The notes beneath the pieces were generated by a model, which worked only from the letters and a program-made list of their open reading frames with translations, was not told the origin of the DNA and searched no databases. Source: Rosa chinensis (lineage: Eukaryota; Streptophyta; Magnoliopsida; Rosales; Rosaceae). From it: DNA of 64,000 bases. The stretch covers positions 62,556,139-62,620,138 of the forward strand of contig NC_037094.1 of assembly GCF_002994745.2 (NCBI RefSeq). Reading direction: 5' to 3'. The stretch's first letter is position 1, and each line of letters begins with the position of its first letter. This document shows, one piece after another, positions 14,000 through 25,400 of this stretch. A program made the position numbers and the translations under genes.

Positions 14000-14245
14000 T
14001 ATGCGGTTTTTATTCATTGATGCCTCGATATTGTCCCTTATGCTGATGCCTGAAAAATTATCTCATTAATTGCTGCCTTCGGTTTATGCTTTGAGAAAAT
14101 GAACATTCGATGTACCTCCATGATCAAATTTAATTTTGATCAAGAATAAAGAGACATTTAATAGCTCCAAATGTGGGGGTGATTAAAGTATCCGAAGCCA
14201 TGAAATCGGATAAATAATGTTGCCTATTAAACTCCCAAGTCCTTG
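13405..14245. repeat. TTGCCT-rich degenerate repeat tract
   Basis: The words TTGCCT, TGCCTT and TGCCTC recur throughout, at irregular spacing of roughly 15-60 bases, often with TTCGG after them (for example near 13,410, 13,470, 13,500, 13,680, 13,890 and 13,910). No long ORF spans it. It looks like a decayed minisatellite, or the repetitive 3' non-coding part of a retrotransposon. Confidence 0.5.
13955..14004. repeat. poly-A then (AT)n simple repeat
   Basis: A run of A followed directly by alternating AT. A second (AT)n tract is at about 14,300-14,317. Confidence 0.9.
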
Positions 14246-14392
14246 ACATGCGAAGATTCGTTACCTAAATATATATGGCTTGATATTATCTTGCCTATAT
14301 ATATATATATATATATGAGCTTGAGGCTAATTCAGACAGACTCAAAATGTGGGGGTCAAGAGAAAAACAAGAAAAATAGGCTCTTATATTTA

Positions 14393-16084
14393 GGATTAAT
14401 TCCTGTTTACCTACTTGAACTTTCACTCATTCTTCATATTAGTCCCTGAACTTCCAATTTCATCAAGACTACCCCTGAACTCTCAATTTTCATCAGCCGT
14501 GTCCAATTCTCGAAGCTCCGTCCAATTTGGACGTTAAATCTTACGTTCGGGGCCCACTATCAGGGGTAAAATGGTCATTTCGTGAAAAAAAAAAGAAAAA
14601 AAAAAACATAACTAAATTCCTCAGCCCTCCTTTCTTATTCTTTCTCCGTTCTTCTCTGTTCTTCTTCTTTTTTCTTCATCTTCTTTATTCTTTCGATTCC
14701 GGTCACATCTTGGTGTTGCACCGATGGGGAGAGTCTTCCTCTCGACATTCCCGAGGTTTCTGTGGTGTTAGTTATCTGAAGAAGAGCTTTGCTAAGGAGA
14801 ATCGAAGGAAAGAAGTCTTCCGGGGTCCGACGGGTTCTGGGTATTTTCAGGCGACTCAGACAGTGATCCTTGATAAGTAAGAGGCCTTTGGACATTAAGT
14901 GGATTTCTGATTTTGATTTCTGAGATTCATGAATTGGATCTTTGAAACTCTCTGTGATAGGTTTGCATGTGTTGAATTGAGGAAATTTGATGACTTTTAT
15001 GCGATCCAGCTCCCTCGCCGGAAACCCAGCCTACTAATGCTTCTCAGCTGGAGCGGGAGCCGGCGATCGACGAGACGACAGGACCAACCGGCGCCATCAG
15101 CTGGAGGACTCTATTTTTGCTGCGACCAAGCTCCTCCTCCGCTGACATCGCCGGCGACAGAGAGCAGCCCTTGAGTTTCTTAGAGTCACCGCTTGTGATG
15201 GGGATGGCGAGGCCGGCGATTTGGAAGGTTGGGATTCGGGAGGTGAAGAGATCGACGACAGGGATGTGGGTGTTGGTGGAGATCGACAGTGATTTCAGGG
15301 ATAGAAGTGGGGGAAGTACGTGGTTGGAGGAGTTGATTTGAAGGAGGGGTGGGGAGAGAGGATGAGGAGGGTGCCCTGAGAAAGAGTGTGGTGGGAGAGG
15401 CCGGTGCCGTTTTGCGGGTCGTCAAGAATGTTGGTGATTTGGTCATTCAAGCCTTTTAATTGATACCTAGATCATAATTTGGTCATTCCAATCACCTCCA
15501 CCATTTCTACAAGGTCCGTCAGTCACTGCATATGGGATTTTACAATGTGCATCAATATCTCATGGAGATGGGTTTCTCAAATTGTCTCATTTTACTTGTT
15601 CTTTCTCAATATTGTTGCTGATACTCAGGCCTATGATTACCCATCTCTTTCTTCTTCTATTTATGCTTGTGAAGATGTTAACAATTACTATGCCAATATG
15701 GAGTATTTAGAGGATAAATCGATGGTTTAGGGAAATAGGTGTGGAATGCTCTCAAGATCCTAGATGCTTCGGATGTTGACAACCCAGGAGCTTCATCAAG
15801 GATATGGGGTAATCAAACCAAAGTGAGGGGTTGGACATGGTTGGTGAAACCGTGAAGATTTTTTTTTTTTTTTGCTCATTTAGGTTTGACAAGGGGTAGT
15901 ATAGGAATTTAGCAATTTCATCTCCTGCCACGTCATGATTTAACGTCCAAATTGGACGGAGCTTCGAGAATTGGACACGGCTGATGAAAATTGAGAGTTC
16001 AGGGGTAGTCTTGATGAAATTAGAAGTTTAGGGACTAACATGAAGAATGAGTGAAAGTTCAAGTAGGTAAACATGAATTAATCC
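14393..16084. mobile_element. Mutator-like element with long TIRs and 9-bp TSD
   Basis: The left end (GGATTAATTCCTGTTTACC...) and right end (...GGTAAACATGAATTAATCC) are inverted copies for about 150 bp, through GGACACGGCTGATGAAAATT. Both ends are flanked by TTATATTTA, at 14384-14392 and 16085-16093. That 9-bp TSD together with long TIRs is the Mutator (MULE) signature. No transposase is visible, so the element is non-autonomous. Its middle (about 14,630-15,440) is GC-rich compared with the surroundings and carries short open frames on both strands, including 15117-15341 (+, 74 aa) and 15186-15446 (-). This suggests a Pack-MULE carrying captured host sequence, but I cannot name the source gene. 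Confidence 0.85.
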
Positions 16085-16093
16085 TTATATTTA

Positions 16094-16762
16094 AATGAAA
16101 TATATTGGATAACTAAAAATCCAATAAAGATTACTTATTGTTGAGATTATTCAATAAGCTGTATAGGCCAGAGTTGATTTTGGCCAATACTCTGACAAAA
16201 CCACTAGGCTAAAGGCCAAAGCTAGTGGTTAATACATCGATGAGGATGAGATTATGCCTATAACAAAGGTCAAGAGTGATGGTAACCCAACATATGTGAA
16301 TGACGATCCCAGGAAGTAGGTTCATTTGGGTAATAACAAGTCACTTGTTGATCAGTGACACACTATCAAATTAAACTTTGAGTCCATCCTTATGATGCAT
16401 AGATAATGCTTTAATTGAAACATATAAGGATGAACTTTATTCTTAATAAGTACCATAGCCCTTAAACATGGGTGATGTGTTTGATTCTAGTACACACTTG
16501 ATAGACTTACCTATATGAGTATGGAAGTGGGGCCGCTTTCTATGAAACTTTGGCAAGTCTTCTAGAGCACTCATGAATAAACAGGTAGGAGTGCATGACC
16601 TATTCATACCCACCCGCAGAAAAGCTTGATTTCGAGAGTTCAGTGTGGATGGTAGTTCTCTGATTCATATCATTAATTATTTGATTACATTTTTCAAATT
16701 TAAAAATTATTACTATATGTAGTTGTGAGATCCTCTTACACGCCCCAAGTTATCTCATTTGT
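16094..16762. other. intergenic, nothing recognised
   Basis: AT-rich DNA between two long-TIR elements. It continues the decayed sequence found left of 14,384. No coding or structural feature is supported. Confidence 0.5.
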
Positions 16763-16768
16763 TACATA

Positions 16769-18067
16769 GGGTTAAATACTTGTTACTCCTCAAACTTTTC
16801 CCTGAAAAACAGTTTAGTCTCTCGCCTTTCAAATTAAACTGGATAGTCCTTATTCTATATAATTCTCACACAACATGTCCAAAATGACTATTATACCCCT
16901 CCATTTTTTTTTCTTCCCCTCTTTTTTATTTTTATCTTTTTACTTATGCTTGGACTATCCACATTGTCCGGCGAGGCACCCAAACCTTTTCTTCCTTGCA
17001 GAGATCGATGACATGTAGCTGCACAACAAACCTCGGTCACACCACTAACAAATCTTTCCTTCTCTGGTCAACAACGATCACCTCTCCTATTCGATAACTT
17101 CCAAAATCCAAAAATTTAATGGTTCTGGGTTGGGTTAATTGATGAGATAGAGAAGTGGAGAGAGACTAAAATATCAGATTTTCTCTCTGTGGTCGACTAA
17201 CTTCGATCATATTTGTGGCTTACTACTGCCTCCATCATGCTCACCGACCCTTGACGAGCAAAACCCATTCTCCATGTTATCCCGCGATGCCCAAAAGTGA
17301 ACTCAGGCGCCGACAAACCAATATCCAGAATTGATTTGGACACCCTGGTCTGACACAACACCGCCAAGAGCCTATCTCTTCTTCCATTAATCACATTTGC
17401 AAACCTCATAGTTGTGGATTCATGTATGAGAGAGAAACAAGGAGAGATAAGCTAAATCCCGAATTTCCTCTCACCATGGTTGACGAATTTGGGTATCCAT
17501 CCTAATAGCTCCTCTGGTCACCACTCCACATCTCAGAACTAGTCTTGTACGCCGGGAACAATGGCATCTCTCGGTGGCAATTGCACAACCCAGCTCCTGG
17601 TGTTGTCATCCTCATCCCAACAACTCCTTGGTTCAAACAGGCACTTGGCATCCCTTACCGACAGTCCACAAGTTGCTATCGCTATCACACCTCACCACCT
17701 TTTGGTGAACAACACCCCACCTATTATCTGCGCCCAACTACCAGCGACACCATGCGTACCGGCAACACAACCCAGTGACCCACACCGAGCTCTTGCTCGT
17801 AGATGTTGGCATGAACTTGGAGAGGGGGAGAGAGAGAGAATAAAAAAATTAAAAAGAGGAAGAAAAGAGAGAGAGAGAGATTTAAAAAAAAAAACATAGA
17901 GAAAAATAATAAAAAAGAGGAAGTGAGGGTATAACAGTCATTTTGGACATGTTGTGGACCTGTTGTGTGAGAATTAGAGAGAATAAAGACTATCCAGTTT
18001 AATTTGAAAGGCAAGGGACTAAACTATTTTCCAGGGAAAAGTTTCAGAAGTAACAAGTAGTTAACCC
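16769..18067. mobile_element. non-autonomous DNA transposon with long TIRs (MULE-like)
   Basis: The left end (GGGTTAAATACTTGTTACT) and right end (AGTAACAAGTAGTTAACCC) are inverted. The match continues for roughly 150-180 bp, including TTCAAATTAAACTGGATAGT and ACAACATGTCCAAAATGACT. TACATA occurs on both sides, at 16763-16768 and 18068-18073, a possible 6-bp TSD. The GC-rich middle (about 17,200-17,780) has several overlapping short frames but no transposase, so it may be captured sequence. Purine-rich (GA)n lies near 17,860-17,880. Confidence 0.75.
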
Positions 18068-18137
18068 TACATAATTTCACACCTCAATCTCTAATCTCTT
18101 AAACTTTCCCGTTATCCGCTGACCTTCCGTGAGTGGT

Positions 18138-18230
18138 GGCATGTGCGTCAGATATTTTTATAATTTTTGGAGGGAATATTGGTCACTCCACAGATTTTGA
18201 CATCGGCAAAATTGCAAGAGCAGATATGCT
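18138..18230. repeat. inverted partner of sequence at about 29,040-29,110
   Basis: Sequence including GCGTCAGAT, TATAATTTTTGGAGGGAATA and TTGGTCACTCCA recurs in inverted orientation at about 29,040-29,110 (GGAGTGACCAATATATTCCC...CTGATGCA). These may be the two ends of an older element into which the L1 LINE later inserted. Confidence 0.5.
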
Positions 18231-18345
18231 CCCCAAGTGATGTAGGTTTTGCAAAACATGCCATATGACAACTCCGCGATGGAAGCATGTGTAAACCATA
18301 CCAATTTATCCTTGTTTATGGTAATAACAAGTTAACAACTAAGAG

Positions 18346-18454
18346 CACCCACTACCTATGTACGGAGTCATGGGTTCGAGTCACCATGGGGGCAGGAGTG
18401 AGACCCTTTGATCATCTTAAAGTATGAGTTTTCTTTAAAAAAAAAAAAAAAAAA
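18346..18454 (+). mobile_element. SINE-like tRNA-derived retroposon with 16-bp TSD
   Basis: AGTTAACAACTAAGAG occurs directly before (18330-18345) and after (18455-18470). The insert contains a pol III B-box-like GGGTTCGAGTCACC and ends in a long A tract. No A box is seen, so the copy is probably 5'-truncated. The exact TSD and A tail make retroposition clear. Confidence 0.88.
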
Positions 18455-18573
18455 AGTTAACAACTAAGAGACTAATGCCTCATAATTTTTAGGTTCATTA
18501 CCATAAAAGTATATTATTTGATTATTCTTATTTTGGTATTTTATTTTTGTACTATTTATTTTTAACAGATTTT

Positions 18574-18738
18574 CTCACCTAAGGGACAATTTTAAGGGAT
18601 TGTGAAGGATAAATGTATCTCAACCACATGTATTAAATATAAAAGCAGAAATTACAACAACTTAAAACTGTGCATTTACTTTCAGCCGTCAGATTTACTT
18701 ATTTCTCACAATCCCTTAAAAACTGCCCCTTAGGTGAG
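18574..18738. mobile_element. 165-bp MITE, copy 1
   Basis: The ends CTCACCTAAGGGACAATTTT and AAACTGCCCCTTAGGTGAG form TIRs of about 30 bp that include an inverted AATCCCTTA pair. A full-length second copy, in the opposite orientation, is at 47107-47270. It shares the interior ATCTCAACCA and ACTTAAAACTGTGCATTT. No TSD was fixed. Confidence 0.85.
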
Positions 18739-19043
18739 CAAGTCTTTTCTTTTTAATTAGTAGCATAAAAATGTTAGCATCTTTGCAAATATCGAATATA
18801 CAGAAACTTTCCTTTATGTTTAATTAATAACAAACCGATAAGAAAAATAGATGAAAAGATTGATGATTAAATTAACAAAGTTAAAAATGTTTAAAACATT
18901 TAATATTTATTTTAGTCGCTATGTATAATTATTATCATCTTCGATAGTGTCATTAAAATGTGTTGGTAATTAGAAAACCCTAAGCGCCGTCTACCTTGTG
19001 CGACGCCATCCAAGCCGAACTGTGCCGCTAATCCCAATCCACT

Positions 19044-20693
19044 ATGTTGCAAGGCAACATCTTGGTGTGGAATTGCCGGGGAATTGTTAACTATGAGTCA
19101 CAAAGGGCTCTTCTTGACATTGTTCAAGCAAAAAAACCAAGCCTCATTTTTCTCTCAGAAACCCTAGCACAGAAAGAACACATTGATAGTCTTACACGAA
19201 GAGTAGGCTTCAAGGATAACATCTGCTTCCCACAGGAGAGGGACTCTCAAGGAGTGGCGCTGTTATGGAATGATGAAACCCATGCAACGCTAAGATCTCG
19301 ATCACCACATCACATCGATGTCATTATTGGGAGGTCTGTTGACACTTTCAAGTGGAGATTTACTGGCATCTATGGCATCGCTGCCAGAAGTGGAAGACAC
19401 CGTACGTGGTCACTTATTAGAAGCTTGGCATCGGAAAACTGTAATCTCCCTTGGTTGGTGGCTGGTGATTTCAATGAAATCATGTCAAACAGAGATAAAT
19501 CAGGAGGACATAGTCGAGCAGCTGCACCTATGGCCACATTCCAAAGAATAATGGCTGATTGCAATCTCATTGATATGGGTTTCTTTGGTAGTCGCTTCAC
19601 TTGGAGTAACAAATTTACGAAGGAGAGACTAGATCGTGGTTTCAATGTCCTGCATGGAGAGCAAAATTCCCGTACAGTAGGGTTGTCACCCTCAACCCTA
19701 GTGAGTCAGATCACTGCCCACTCTTAATTGTGGTTAGCATGGAGAAGTTGAAATTCAAAAGGAACCAGTGGCTTTTTCGTTTCGAAGAATGTTGGCATGG
19801 GCAGCCAAATTGTAGTGACATCATCCAGCACAAGTGGCCAACACCCTCGACAGGGAATGCACTCTTACAGCTGGCCTCCAAAATCAAGGGTACGGGTCTT
19901 AGACTTATGCAATGGCACAAGGAGGAGTTTGACAATCAGAAGGTAGAGCTACGAGTTATTCAAGAGAAATTAAATGATATTATGAAGCTTCCCTTTTCTC
20001 CAAAGCACTATGAAGAGCAAAGACTGTTTCACATAAAGCATAGTCAGATACTTGCACAGCAGGAAAAATATTAGAAGCAAAGATCAAGGGGTTTGTGGCT
20101 AAAGGACGGTGATAGAAACTCTGCGTACTTCCACCGGAGGGCAAGTAACAAACACATCAAAAATCTTATTCGAGGGCTAACTGATGGGCAGGATCAATGG
20201 CAAACTGATCCTGCGATCGTCCAGTCCTTGTTATTATCCTATTTTCAGGGCATCTTATTTGCTGACACTACACATGAAGAGGCATTACCTGCAATATTAG
20301 ATGCAACGCCAACTAAGGTGACAGTTGAAATAAATGAGGGCCTTATGCAGCCATACTCTGATGATGAGATTAAGGTAGCCCTCTTCAAAATGCACCCTTC
20401 CAATAGCCCAGGACCTGATGGTATGTCCTCATTCTTTTTCCAAAAATACTGGCATATTGTTAGTATGGATGTATGTATTGTTGTCCGAAGCGTTCTTGAA
20501 ACTGGTGAAATGGAGCCAACCTCCAACTATACATATTTGTGCTTAATACCGAAAATTAAAGACCCAAATGAAGCTGCTCACTTTCGACCTATTGCACTTA
20601 GCAATGTTATTTGCAGGCTATGCTCTAAGGTGGTTGCAAATAGGCTTAAACAATGGCTACCTGACATTGTATCCCCATTACAAAGTGCATATG
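19044..20693 (+). pseudogene. LINE ORF2, 5' part: APE endonuclease and start of reverse transcriptase
   Basis: The frame opens at ATG 19044 with the endonuclease core (ILVWNCRG, LPWLVAGDFNEI, FTWSN). A frameshift between about 19,640 and 19,690 moves the SDHCPLL motif to another frame. A TAG at about 20,072 sits where a tryptophan is usual (KY-stop-KQRSR). Reverse transcriptase follows: WLKDGDRNSAYFHRRAS, SPGPDGMSSFFFQKYW, and FRPIALSNVICRLCSKVVANR up to LQSAYV, where the solo LTR cuts in. It is broken by these lesions as well as by the insertions. Confidence 0.92.
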
Positions 20694-22300
20694 TGATAAG
20701 CTCATAAATGTACGTGATTTTGTATTGATTTCTTCATGTTTTCTTAGCTAGTTTTCCATCTATTTGAGTCATTTACTTTATTTTTATGTTTTGTAGGGGT
20801 TATGGAGCAAAGTAGAGGAAAGGAAGCTAAATCAGTAAATCTGCCTGTGCAGATCAGTCAACTTCGACATGAAACTGAGAGCAGTTCAGAATGAACTAGA
20901 CAGTGAGCTTTATATGCTTGGAAAGCCTTGGATGTGTAGTTTCCAGAACTTTTAACGGTTCATTTATATCATTTTTCTACAAGAAGTTAGGGCTGATTTA
21001 GTACAGCAAGGTCGGGCAGTCCGAGAATCTGACACTTTGACGGAAATCCATGATTTGAGGCCCGAATTCCTTTTAGAAACCCCCCGACGAGTATTAACTG
21101 AATATCTCTATTCATTAGAGATATATGACATATTTTTATGGGTGAAAATTATTAGGAATCTTAGAAGAGAAGCTACTTGATTTCTAAAAGGAAAAGAAGT
21201 GAAAATCTCCTAACCTAAGCAATAAAAGAGGGACGTGATCAATTTAGACGGGGGGGGGGGGGGGGGGGGGGGGGAGGGCCGCACAAGAGAAAGAAAGAAC
21301 AACATCCTTTCTGCCATCATCCAGCCGCCATCTCTTCCTCTTCCTTTCTTCTAGTTTTGTTTTCTTCATGACTATGTCTAGCTAAATACTTTTGTAGCTA
21401 GGGGTGATTTCAAAGCCCCAAACATGTTCAATTTCATATTGATGACAATTCAGTTTTTGGTTTTCTATATTATCAATTGAGTGTTTGTTTCACCATGTCT
21501 ACAAGATGAATCTTTGCTTGTTTGTTTAGGTGTTCAACTAAATGAATAGGTTAGGGTTCTAATGCTAGGAGTAACACTAGATTCGTATATGTCGTGTGTT
21601 GATTCCAATTGAGTAGCAAAATGTTTTCTTGAATTACATGTGACTCAAACCCTAGGTTTAGCAAGAGTACCAATGTACTTGTGCCCCTAGATTTATCTAA
21701 ACCCTTTTATTGCTTAATGATTTTGATATGTTAAACTTAGCAAGCTTGTGTCTAGGTTGCATAATCGGAAATAGATTAAGTGGTGAGCTTGTATTCACTT
21801 AACGAGGAACTAAGAAAGGGTAATGGGTTAATTCGAGCTTGTGAGTTAACTTCGGGTAAATTCAATTCAGAATTAAGATTCCATAACTGAGCTTTGATAT
21901 GATTGAGTGTGTTTGGTGGTGGAGAATGAGTTCTTAGCTTTGTTTCTATCAATAGTTTAAGTTATAAAATCTGTTTTCTGCTTTGTTATCTTACTGTGTT
22001 TAGTTTTACGTGAATTATTTCATACATCAAACCAACTCCGATTGTTCTGAAATTTTGTATACGTATTATTAAATGTGTCTTTAGTGTCCTGTAAAATTTA
22101 TAGAAAATTAAATCGAGTCTAGGTTAGTCAAATAATTTATTTTTGTTAACTGTTCAGTAGCATGGTTTAGAGTAGTTTGTGACATTTGTTTAGTAGTTTA
22201 GGAACAATCTTCAGTGGGTAATGACCCTTGCTTGATCACTATATTACCAACGATGATATTTAAGTGCAAGGTTTAAGTTGTACATCTTTTAGACGTATCA
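20694..22300. mobile_element. solo LTR, 1607 bp, TSD ATATG
   Basis: It begins TGATAAGC and ends ACGTATCA, giving short terminal inverted TGATA/TATCA. ATATG flanks it at 20689-20693 and 22301-22305. It lies in the codon junction of the LINE's SAYVPGR motif. It has no coding domains. The 3' end (CTTGCTTGATCACTATATTACC...) looks like a Ty3/gypsy LTR end. It includes a long poly-G run at about 21,249-21,274. It is the product of LTR-LTR recombination after insertion into the LINE. Confidence 0.92.
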
Positions 22301-22305
22301 ATATG

Positions 22306-22421
22306 TACCAGGTCGCATCATCTTTGATAACACACTAGTGGCTAATGAAGTTGCTCATTTCATGCATAAACTCCGGCATAAAGAAACAGGTTTATTCTCT
22401 CTCAAGTTAGATATCAGCAAA
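22306..22421 (+). pseudogene. LINE ORF2 middle fragment (RT palm)
   Basis: This short LINE stretch between the two nested elements reads PGRIIFDNTLVANEV and FSLKLDISK. It continues at 26653 as AYDRLEW, the conserved RT catalytic block containing the first aspartate (KLDISKAYDR). Confidence 0.93.
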
Positions 22422-25400
22422 TTACTATGTCAATAAACCCATCAGACAACAGCCGAGGACTGTTGTCTGATTCAGAAAATTTATGTTGTCTAGTAGCCTG
22501 ATATCTCTTAGGCCTTCAGACGACAGATATCACCCGTGATCTATATTTCACTCAAACAACATAGGCTGGCCAATAATCTGTTGTCTGATTATATCGAGAT
22601 ATGCTGAATTATGACTTTCTGATGTTAAAGATGTAACAAAACAACAGTTATATGTTGTTATAAAAGATTCTGCACAACATCTTTTCATAAAACTCTATCT
22701 TTTGTCTTTCATTAAGACGACAGAAATCTGTTGTTTGAATATATGGAGATTTGAGCTATCTTGGATTTTGTCTGTTGTGTGAATCAATTGTGGACAACAT
22801 ATATTTTTTATGTTCTATTGTGTCTTTCTAATTAAAATGACATGAATATGTCGTCTGAGTATATAAAGGCTTGAACTTTCTTGGGTTTTTCTGTTGTGTG
22901 ATTCATTTAGAAACCACAATTATCTGTTGTCTGACTAGCATAAAGAATATACTTGGCCTGCTTCATTTGTTGTTTATGGTGATTTCAAACAACAGACATT
23001 TGCTTAAATTCTGTTGTTTGATGTTGGTTTGGATGTCAACTTTAATTGGTTTTTATGTCTTAGAAAGAGCAATGCACGACACAACTTTAGAAAAAATAGT
23101 CTTTATTTGAATGTCATCATAATGAATCATTACAGCCACCGAAGTGAGTTCTAGCTATATGCACAACATGATTCCCTAACTACTGATCTACAATAGACAT
23201 ACTGAACTAGCGATCTGAAAATTTGCGAACATGCTAGCCCATTTAGCCCAGACTTGATCAATGTCCAAGTAATCTCTAACTTAGTAGCCATCCTGCATAA
23301 GTAATATTCATGTCTAAGATGGATATCAAAGCCTGCTCTACTCATGAGTTTTATACTAGTAAGTAAAATCAGATCAATGAAGCCTGATCATACAAGCCTA
23401 CCTCAACTCGCCCATGTAGTACAATGATCGGACCCAAAGTGCTTGAAGGTCCATATTCGACCTATAAACAACAAAATTGCAAACCAGAAACCTTGAAAAG
23501 AACCAAATAACAAAATTCAGTAATATAAACCACAACACTATTCTACCACTCAGGAATGTAGAAAAATACAAAGAGCAGAGCCCAATAGTGGATGTTACAG
23601 TGATCATAAATGTTTCCTGGTTTCTATTGGATTATGGGACTCTCAGCCTCTCTTTTATAGCTTGGGTTTTGGATCACCTCCAAGAACTGCAAAATATATA
23701 CTTTCTCGTTGTTTGTCATCCCCATCTAAATAGTTGACATTTGAAAGAGTGGGTGGGGGGGGGGGGGGTGTGTGTGTAGTGAGTTCAGATTTATAAACCA
23801 AAGACACAACTGAGAAACAAAGAAAATGTGATAAAACTGTAAGAGAAAGATACGTGACTTGAGTTGATCTTACACAAGAAACTTATAACATCGATTAGAT
23901 TTCATGTTTGGTGTACCACATGTTTAGAGATATCTATATAGTAATAGACATCTCTATACAGAAAATGGTATAAGAAACAATGTTAGAACTTGTCGCATAA
24001 ACATTGAATGCACAAGTCGTAAGAAAGATTGCATACCTTTTCACGACTAGAAAGTTCAGTTGTTTTCTCAAGCTACAAAAAAAAAAAAAAAGGTCAATTA
24101 GTATCGTATAAAACATATTAAATTTCTTGTATTAAAACTTTGGTTGGTACAGTCAGATCTCTGTTATCCAATACTATGCCAATAAAATCATCAGGAAAAT
24201 TAATTTTATGAAGTAATATTTAAGAGAAGAGTACTACAAATGCGTCTTCTCCAATCATCTCTGTAACAGTTCCACACCTCTGCCTCATTCAAGATGATTG
24301 TTTCATGCCTCAATGAAATGTAAAGAGGGACAAAATATAGGTATTTCAAGTATACATCCCATAATTACTCACGTTGAAGGTAGGGGATATCAAGTCTTTA
24401 AGGCCAGAGGTAGAGGCTTGCGACTTGTCTTTTGATGGTCTCCTGCAAAAGCAATGAATAGTGAGCACTAAAAAAAAGAATTACTGGTGTAGCACCTGAA
24501 TAAATGGATAGAGGATTGGAATGGACAAGATGTCCCCTCCCAATATGTTCATCCCAAAATCTACATGTGGTTGCAACAAGATCACAGAATATCACCTTAT
24601 CAATATCACCTAAACTAAGAAGACTGTCGGAACTTGTGACTATAACTTTGACATGCTATGCTCAAATATTTGTATGACCATTGCTGATGTGGAGATGAAT
24701 AGAAATACCAAAACGTGTTTAGGAAGTAAAAGATATAGTAGCACATACTGCAACATGCTTGTTGCTTATATCTTACAATTTAAGCATATTGAAAAGGCAA
24801 AAAAATTGCATATGAAATTTAACTAATCTTGGATTACAAAGTTTTGGAATACCCCAGAAAGTAATAAATAAAGTCATTTATGTTATTAAAGTCAGCACAC
24901 TAACCATATATTATGGGTGGTAGAGTTCCAAGACTCAGTTCGCCGAATTCAATTGCCTTAATGTATTTTGTAAAGATAGTTTGTGACATGCTTCTTATTG
25001 TGGAGCAAATTCACTGCACAGCAAATAAAATAAGTCCCAAATACCTTTTTTTTCCCCTAATAAAATGAAACTATATTATCACCTTGTCAAGGTAAGGCCA
25101 CATATCCAAGACAAACTTGTTTAGCCAGTCTACCTGCACCATGAAGTGTATAATGAGTACTGATCGATATTCCTAGCAGCGGTTAGAGAAGGAAAGAGCA
25201 AAAGTTCAATGTAAAAGGATTGGATGGCGATACTAACTCGATCGCAATCAGGCCATTTTATCCACAATGGAATTTGAGTTAGAATATCTTCCAAGTTACT
25301 TTTCTCCAGTTCATGTAGTGGCTTGATTACTGGGTCCTGCAACACAAGTATTTTAAGCACTATGTAGACAAAGTGAGACCAAAACATTTCAGCTACTTTC

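Larger units (their letters stand above)
11970..14383. other. decayed retroelement-like intergenic DNA
   Basis: A stretch at about 11,976-12,246 starts TGTAACACC, has a TATA-like run (CTATATATAC) near 12,138 followed by a TTCTCTCTGTG-type leader, and ends CACCAACA. It resembles a short Ty1/copia LTR, but no flanking duplication or primer-binding site was found. The rest is AT-rich, non-coding and repetitive in style. Confidence 0.3.

Noticed and set aside
21249..21274. Long poly-G run as a regulatory G-quadruplex
   Set aside because: Lies in a solo LTR and is likely a homopolymer expansion or sequencing artefact.
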